Below are positions 5,496 to 8,217 of a stretch of 8,217 nt of DNA, piece after piece (position 1 is the stretch's first letter; every line of letters begins with the position of its first letter). The DNA is taken from NCBI GenBank assembly GCA_900553525.1, contig USDZ01000070.1, positions 1 through 8,217 on the forward strand. The letters run 5' to 3'. The notes beneath the pieces were generated by a model. It was given only the letters and a program-made list of their open reading frames with translations, searched no databases and had not been told where the DNA came from. The stretch comes from an uncultured Oscillospiraceae bacterium (GTDB lineage Bacteria > Bacillota > Clostridia > Oscillospirales > Acutalibacteraceae). The translations under genes and the position numbers were made by a program.

Positions 5496-6239
5496 TTGCA
5501 ATATTCAAACACCATCACACTGCGGGCGTGGGGGCGCTACGCTCTCTTTAGTGACCCCATCACCCGGGTCGGCGGAGAAAAGTGCAGCTATTCGGTGCCC
5601 ACCTACCAGGCGATAAAAGGAATTCTCGAAAGCTGCTATTGGAAACCCACATTTCTTTGGGTGCCGGATGCCGTTCGTGTGATGAACCCTATCGAAACGG
5701 AATCCAAAGGTATTCGACCCATCCGCTACAATAACGGTTCCAACGACCTGTCGATTTACACCTACCTAACCCATGTGGAGTATCAAATCAAAGCCCACTT
5801 CGAGTGGAATGAAAACCGCCCCGACCTGGCAGGGGACCGGAATGAAAACAAGCATTATTGGATCGCCAAACGCATGTTGGAGCGAGGAGGCCGGCGGGAC
5901 ATTTTCCTGGGGACAAGGGAATGCCAGGGGTATATCGAACCCTGTGAGTTTCAAGAAGGTTCGGGAGCCTACGACAATACGCCCCCCTTTCCTCTGGGAA
6001 TGATGCTCCACGGCATCACCTATGGAGACGAAGACGGCAGCGGACAGATGAGTGAGCGGTTTTGGCGGCCGGTCATGCGAAACGGTATCATTGAGTTTAT
6101 CCGCCCAGAGGAATGTCCGGTCATCCGTCCCATTCGTCAGCAGAAGCTCAAAACCTTTATTCCCGGCAAAAATTTTCAGCCCTGCGGGGATCTGTATCAG
6201 GAGGTGACAGCGAATGGGACTGATAGAACGATGTTATGA
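5496..6239 (+). CDS. cas5c: Cas5c (Cas5d), crRNA-processing endoribonuclease of type I-C
   Basis: In type I-C systems, which lack Cas6, Cas5c cuts the pre-crRNA repeat and then holds the 5' handle in the Cascade complex. The 247-residue protein starts at TTG. It has the Cas5 N-terminal motif WGRYALFSDPITRVGGEK (12-29), SYSVPTYQAIKGI (31-43), KGIRPIRY (71-78), GGRRDIFLGTRECQGY (131-146) and GMMLHGITY (168-176). By recall of the Bacillus halodurans Cas5c, whose catalytic residues are Tyr46, Lys116 and His117, the equivalents here are Tyr48 (SCYWKP), Lys119 and His120 (NENKHYWIAKR), so RNA cleavage is expected. Length is normal for the family. The C-terminal codons overlap the start of cas8c by 26 nt, which implies translational coupling within one operon. 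Confidence 0.97.
   Translation: MQYSNTITLRAWGRYALFSDPITRVGGEKCSYSVPTYQAIKGILESCYWKPTFLWVPDAVRVMNPIETESKGIRPIRYNNGSNDLSIYTYLTHVEYQIKAHFEWNENRPDLAGDRNENKHYWIAKRMLERGGRRDIFLGTRECQGYIEPCEFQEGSGAYDNTPPFPLGMMLHGITYGDEDGSGQMSERFWRPVMRNGIIEFIRPEECPVIRPIRQQKLKTFIPGKNFQPCGDLYQEVTANGTDRTML
6199..6207 (+). promoter_or_regulatory. RBS of cas8c inside the cas5c 3' end
   Basis: AGGAGGTGA followed by 6 nt and ATG 6214. The site lies wholly within cas5c coding sequence, so the cas5c C-terminus is partly shaped by it. Confidence 0.85.
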
Positions 6240-8169
6240 GACCTATGAGCGCAACTTACCCCAGGTGGGAAAGTCACAGAAAGATCCCAAGACAGGCTGG
6301 GAGCTGACCATGCTGCTGCCTGTAGCCCACACAACCCAAAAGGTGCAGGTGGAAGTCCGACTGAACGGCCAAGGAGACTTCCTGTCTGGCCGGGTCCTAC
6401 GACCGGATGAGACCACGACGGTCATTCCTTGTACAGAAAAATCTTCCGCCCGTACCTCTGGACCTGTCCCTCATCCTCTGGTAGATAAACTCCTGTATAT
6501 CGCCGGGGATTACGAGGCCTTTGGCGGGCCAAAAAAGTCCCAATGGAAAGAGTACCTGACACAACTCACCGCTTGGTGCCAGTCGCCTTATGGACATTCC
6601 AAGGTACGGAGCGTCCTGGCTTATCTGGAACAGGGCACCCTCATAGAAGATCTGGTAAAAGCTCATGTCTTTTATATCGATGAAGACGGTCGTCTGCTGA
6701 GAAAGTGGAACGGTCCCAAAGAGGATACCCCGATGATTTTTTCGCTGCTTGCCGCGGCAGGAGGCAATCCGTTTGAAACCTTCGTCCGTTTCTGCGTAGA
6801 AGGGGACTGCCTTTCCGAGGACCAAGAGGTCTGGGACAGCTTTACGAACTATTACCTTTCCACTTTGAAGGATATCGGTGTTTGTACTGTGCAGGGCAAG
6901 AAAGTACCCATCTCCCTTTTGAGCCCCTACAAGATCCGGAACGCAGGCGACCGAGCCAAGTTGATCTCCAGCAATGATGAGACAAACTTCACTTTTCGCG
7001 GAGAGCGGTTTATAAGCGCAGAGCAGGCCCTCTCCATTGGCTATGAAACCACGCAGAAAGCGCACAGCGCCCTGCGCTGGCTCATTGGGCGTCAGGGAGT
7101 ATGCAGTGGGGATCAAGCGATCCTGGTATGGGGTCTAGAAGGGGAACCCGTCCCCTCTCTGACAGAGGATTCTTACGACATCGCTGCCGATATGGCTGGA
7201 GAGGATGAACTTGCAGCGGTCTTCACTTCGCCTCCGGTTTCGGATCTTCAAACCAGGGAGGAGTTTGCCCGCCGGTTCAATAAAGCCATAAAGGGTTACC
7301 GCCAGCAGCTCGGCCCCCATAGTCAGATCACGGTACTGGTACTTGATTCCGCTACCGAAGGCCGGCTTTCCATCCGCTACTATCGGGAATTGAATGGTTC
7401 TCGCTTAATGGACAACCTAGAGGATTGGCATCGGAATTTTGCCTGGGAACTGAAAACCAAGAAATCCAAAGAAGATGAAACCGGAAAGCAGACCGCGTTT
7501 ACCGCCGTGTTTGAGGGCGCTCCCTCTCCGGAAAGCATCGCACAAGCCGCTTACGGAAGCCGGGTGGATTCAAAATTGAAGCAGCAAACGGTTGAACGTC
7601 TGCTGCCCTGTATCACAGAAGGCCGTCTCTTTCCTCAGGACTTGATGCTTTCCGTTGCCCGCCGGGCAAGCCACAGCATCTCCCTGGGTTCTGGGGAGGC
7701 CGCTCAAATTCGGAACATCGCCTGCGCTTTGGTGCGCGGCTATTATCATCGCAATCGTAAGGAGGAATTTTCTATGTCCGTAGACAACACCTGCACCGAC
7801 CGCAGCTATCTTTTCGGCCGGGTGCTGGCCTGTATTCACCAGATCGAAAAATATGCTCAGTACACGGCTGGTTCGCCGGATACCGGCCGCCGCCCCACCA
7901 ATGCTCTTCGGTTTGAGACAGCCTTTACCCAGCACCCCGCCAGGACCACGGCGCTTTTGCGCAAACAGTTGGCCCCTTATTTGGAAAGGCTTATTAGGGC
8001 AGGAAAAAGTTCCTATTACGAATCCCTGATGTTGGAACTGCTCGACCGCATCCCATCCGAGGATTTCAACGACCGGCCGCTGAGTGAACTATATCTGCTG
8101 GGATACGCCAACCAGTCCGCGGCGTTTTTCCATACCGACAAAAAAGTCCCGGATGGGGAAAAAGCATAA
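6214..8169 (+). CDS. cas8c: Cas8c (Csd1), large subunit of the type I-C Cascade
   Basis: Cas8c is the large subunit of the type I-C effector, responsible for PAM recognition and for docking Cas3. The 651-residue product begins MGLIERCYETYERNLPQ, close to the usual Csd1 start (a short helix with L-x-x-x-Y-E). Other family-like stretches are HPLVDKLLYIAGDYEAFGG (about residues 88-106), FTFRGERFISAEQALSIGYETTQKAHSALRWLI (spanning about 263-295, with the conserved family pattern of a Gly-rich R-G/R-F segment then H-x-A-L-x-W-L), and the helical C-terminal region described separately as Cas11c. Length is at the upper end of the usual range. Position between cas5c and cas7c confirms identity. Cas8c proteins lack a catalytic motif that can be checked by eye, so activity cannot be read from the sequence. 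No frameshift is seen. Confidence 0.95.
   Translation: MGLIERCYETYERNLPQVGKSQKDPKTGWELTMLLPVAHTTQKVQVEVRLNGQGDFLSGRVLRPDETTTVIPCTEKSSARTSGPVPHPLVDKLLYIAGDYEAFGGPKKSQWKEYLTQLTAWCQSPYGHSKVRSVLAYLEQGTLIEDLVKAHVFYIDEDGRLLRKWNGPKEDTPMIFSLLAAAGGNPFETFVRFCVEGDCLSEDQEVWDSFTNYYLSTLKDIGVCTVQGKKVPISLLSPYKIRNAGDRAKLISSNDETNFTFRGERFISAEQALSIGYETTQKAHSALRWLIGRQGVCSGDQAILVWGLEGEPVPSLTEDSYDIAADMAGEDELAAVFTSPPVSDLQTREEFARRFNKAIKGYRQQLGPHSQITVLVLDSATEGRLSIRYYRELNGSRLMDNLEDWHRNFAWELKTKKSKEDETGKQTAFTAVFEGAPSPESIAQAAYGSRVDSKLKQQTVERLLPCITEGRLFPQDLMLSVARRASHSISLGSGEAAQIRNIACALVRGYYHRNRKEEFSMSVDNTCTDRSYLFGRVLACIHQIEKYAQYTAGSPDTGRRPTNALRFETAFTQHPARTTALLRKQLAPYLERLIRAGKSSYYESLMLELLDRIPSEDFNDRPLSELYLLGYANQSAAFFHTDKKVPDGEKA
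7759..7765 (+). promoter_or_regulatory. Internal RBS for cas11c within cas8c
   Basis: AAGGAGG, 8 nt before an in-frame ATG at 7774, lies in codons for Lys-Glu-Glu of Cas8c. It is as strong as the RBS of cas7c and has the same spacing. Confidence 0.75.
7774..8169 (+). CDS. cas11c: Cas11c small subunit, internal in-frame product of cas8c
   Basis: Type I-C loci lack a separate cas11 gene; in characterised systems the small subunit is translated from an internal start near the 3' end of cas8c and lines the belly of Cascade, stabilising the target strands. Here ATG 7774 is codon 521 of cas8c, has AAGGAGG 8 nt upstream, and yields 131 residues ending at the cas8c stop. The product is helix-rich and basic, beginning MSVDNTCTDRSYLFGRVLAC, with RSYLFGRVLACIHQIEKYAQ resembling the Y-L-x-G-R-L helix of the Csd1 C-terminal domain. 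A polypeptide of 120-140 residues is what known Cas11c proteins show. Expression is inferred; the full-length Cas8c contains the same residues as its own C-terminal domain. Confidence 0.75.
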   Translation: MSVDNTCTDRSYLFGRVLACIHQIEKYAQYTAGSPDTGRRPTNALRFETAFTQHPARTTALLRKQLAPYLERLIRAGKSSYYESLMLELLDRIPSEDFNDRPLSELYLLGYANQSAAFFHTDKKVPDGEKA

Positions 8170-8175
8170 AGGAGG
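8168..8175 (+). promoter_or_regulatory. RBS of cas7c
   Basis: AAAGGAGG overlaps the TAA stop of cas8c by 2 nt and stands 8 nt before ATG 8184, so cas8c and cas7c translation are probably coupled. Confidence 0.85.
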
Positions 8176-8183
8176 AACCTTCT

Positions 8184-8217
8184 ATGAAAACTTTGCAGAA
8201 TAAGATCGACTTTGCCC
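8184..8217 (+). CDS. cas7c: Cas7c (Csd2) backbone subunit, first 11 codons only
   Basis: The visible residues MKTLQNKIDFA match the typical Cas7c/Csd2 opening (L-x-N-K-I-D-F-A), and the gene lies directly after cas8c, its normal place in type I-C operons. Cas7c polymerises along the crRNA spacer to form the Cascade backbone. It begins 14 bp after the cas8c stop with a strong RBS. The rest lies beyond the right edge, so the call rests on a short match plus gene order. Confidence 0.85.
   Translation, partial: MKTLQNKIDFA

Noticed and set aside
6397..7116. Minus-strand open frame of 239 codons opposite cas8c
   Set aside because: It is antisense to an intact cas8c and has no recognisable domain.

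Overview
The window looks like a chromosomal segment of a Gram-positive, probably clostridial bacterium with moderately high G+C. An Oscillospirales-type gut anaerobe is my best guess, by inference only. The signs are strong AAGGAGG-type ribosome binding sites, frequent non-ATG starts (TTG twice, and GTG or CTG once), a Bacillus/Clostridium-type LexA box upstream of recA, a secreted GH25 protein ending in an SPxTG-like sorting signal, and a type I-C CRISPR-Cas operon.

Layout. Positions 1-1434, minus strand: the 5' part of recX follows recA by 5 bp, forming a recA-recX operon. Positions 1435-1658 are a divergent intergenic region. It holds a well-formed recA promoter (TTGCTT-17 bp-TATAAT), a 13/14 match to the Gram-positive SOS box, a hairpin in the recA leader, and a weaker forward promoter with a strong RBS. 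Positions 1659-2483, plus strand: an exported GH25 lysozyme-like protein whose usual catalytic Asp-x-Glu reads Glu-Phe-Val. Positions 2484-3051 are non-coding. They contain an 18-bp-stem hairpin, probably a terminator, and a very AT-rich stretch with a candidate promoter for the cas operon. Positions 3052-8217, plus strand: cas3, cas5c, cas8c (with an in-frame internal cas11c) and the first 11 codons of cas7c.

How the genes work together. RecA and RecX are the recombinase/SOS activator and its modulator. The cas genes encode a type I-C interference system. Cas5c processes pre-crRNA and caps the crRNA 5' handle. Cas7c builds the backbone. Cas8c is the large subunit and Cas11c the small subunit, the latter apparently translated from its own start inside cas8c. 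Cas3 is the HD nuclease/helicase recruited to degrade the target. No CRISPR repeat array and no adaptation genes (cas4, cas1, cas2) lie in the window; in type I-C loci these normally follow cas7, beyond its right edge.

The system itself is a known class. The points most worth a second look are the internal cas11c start with a ribosome binding site almost identical to that of cas7c, the altered active site of the GH25 protein, the apparent CTG start of cas3, and the paired AT palindromes around the cas promoter.
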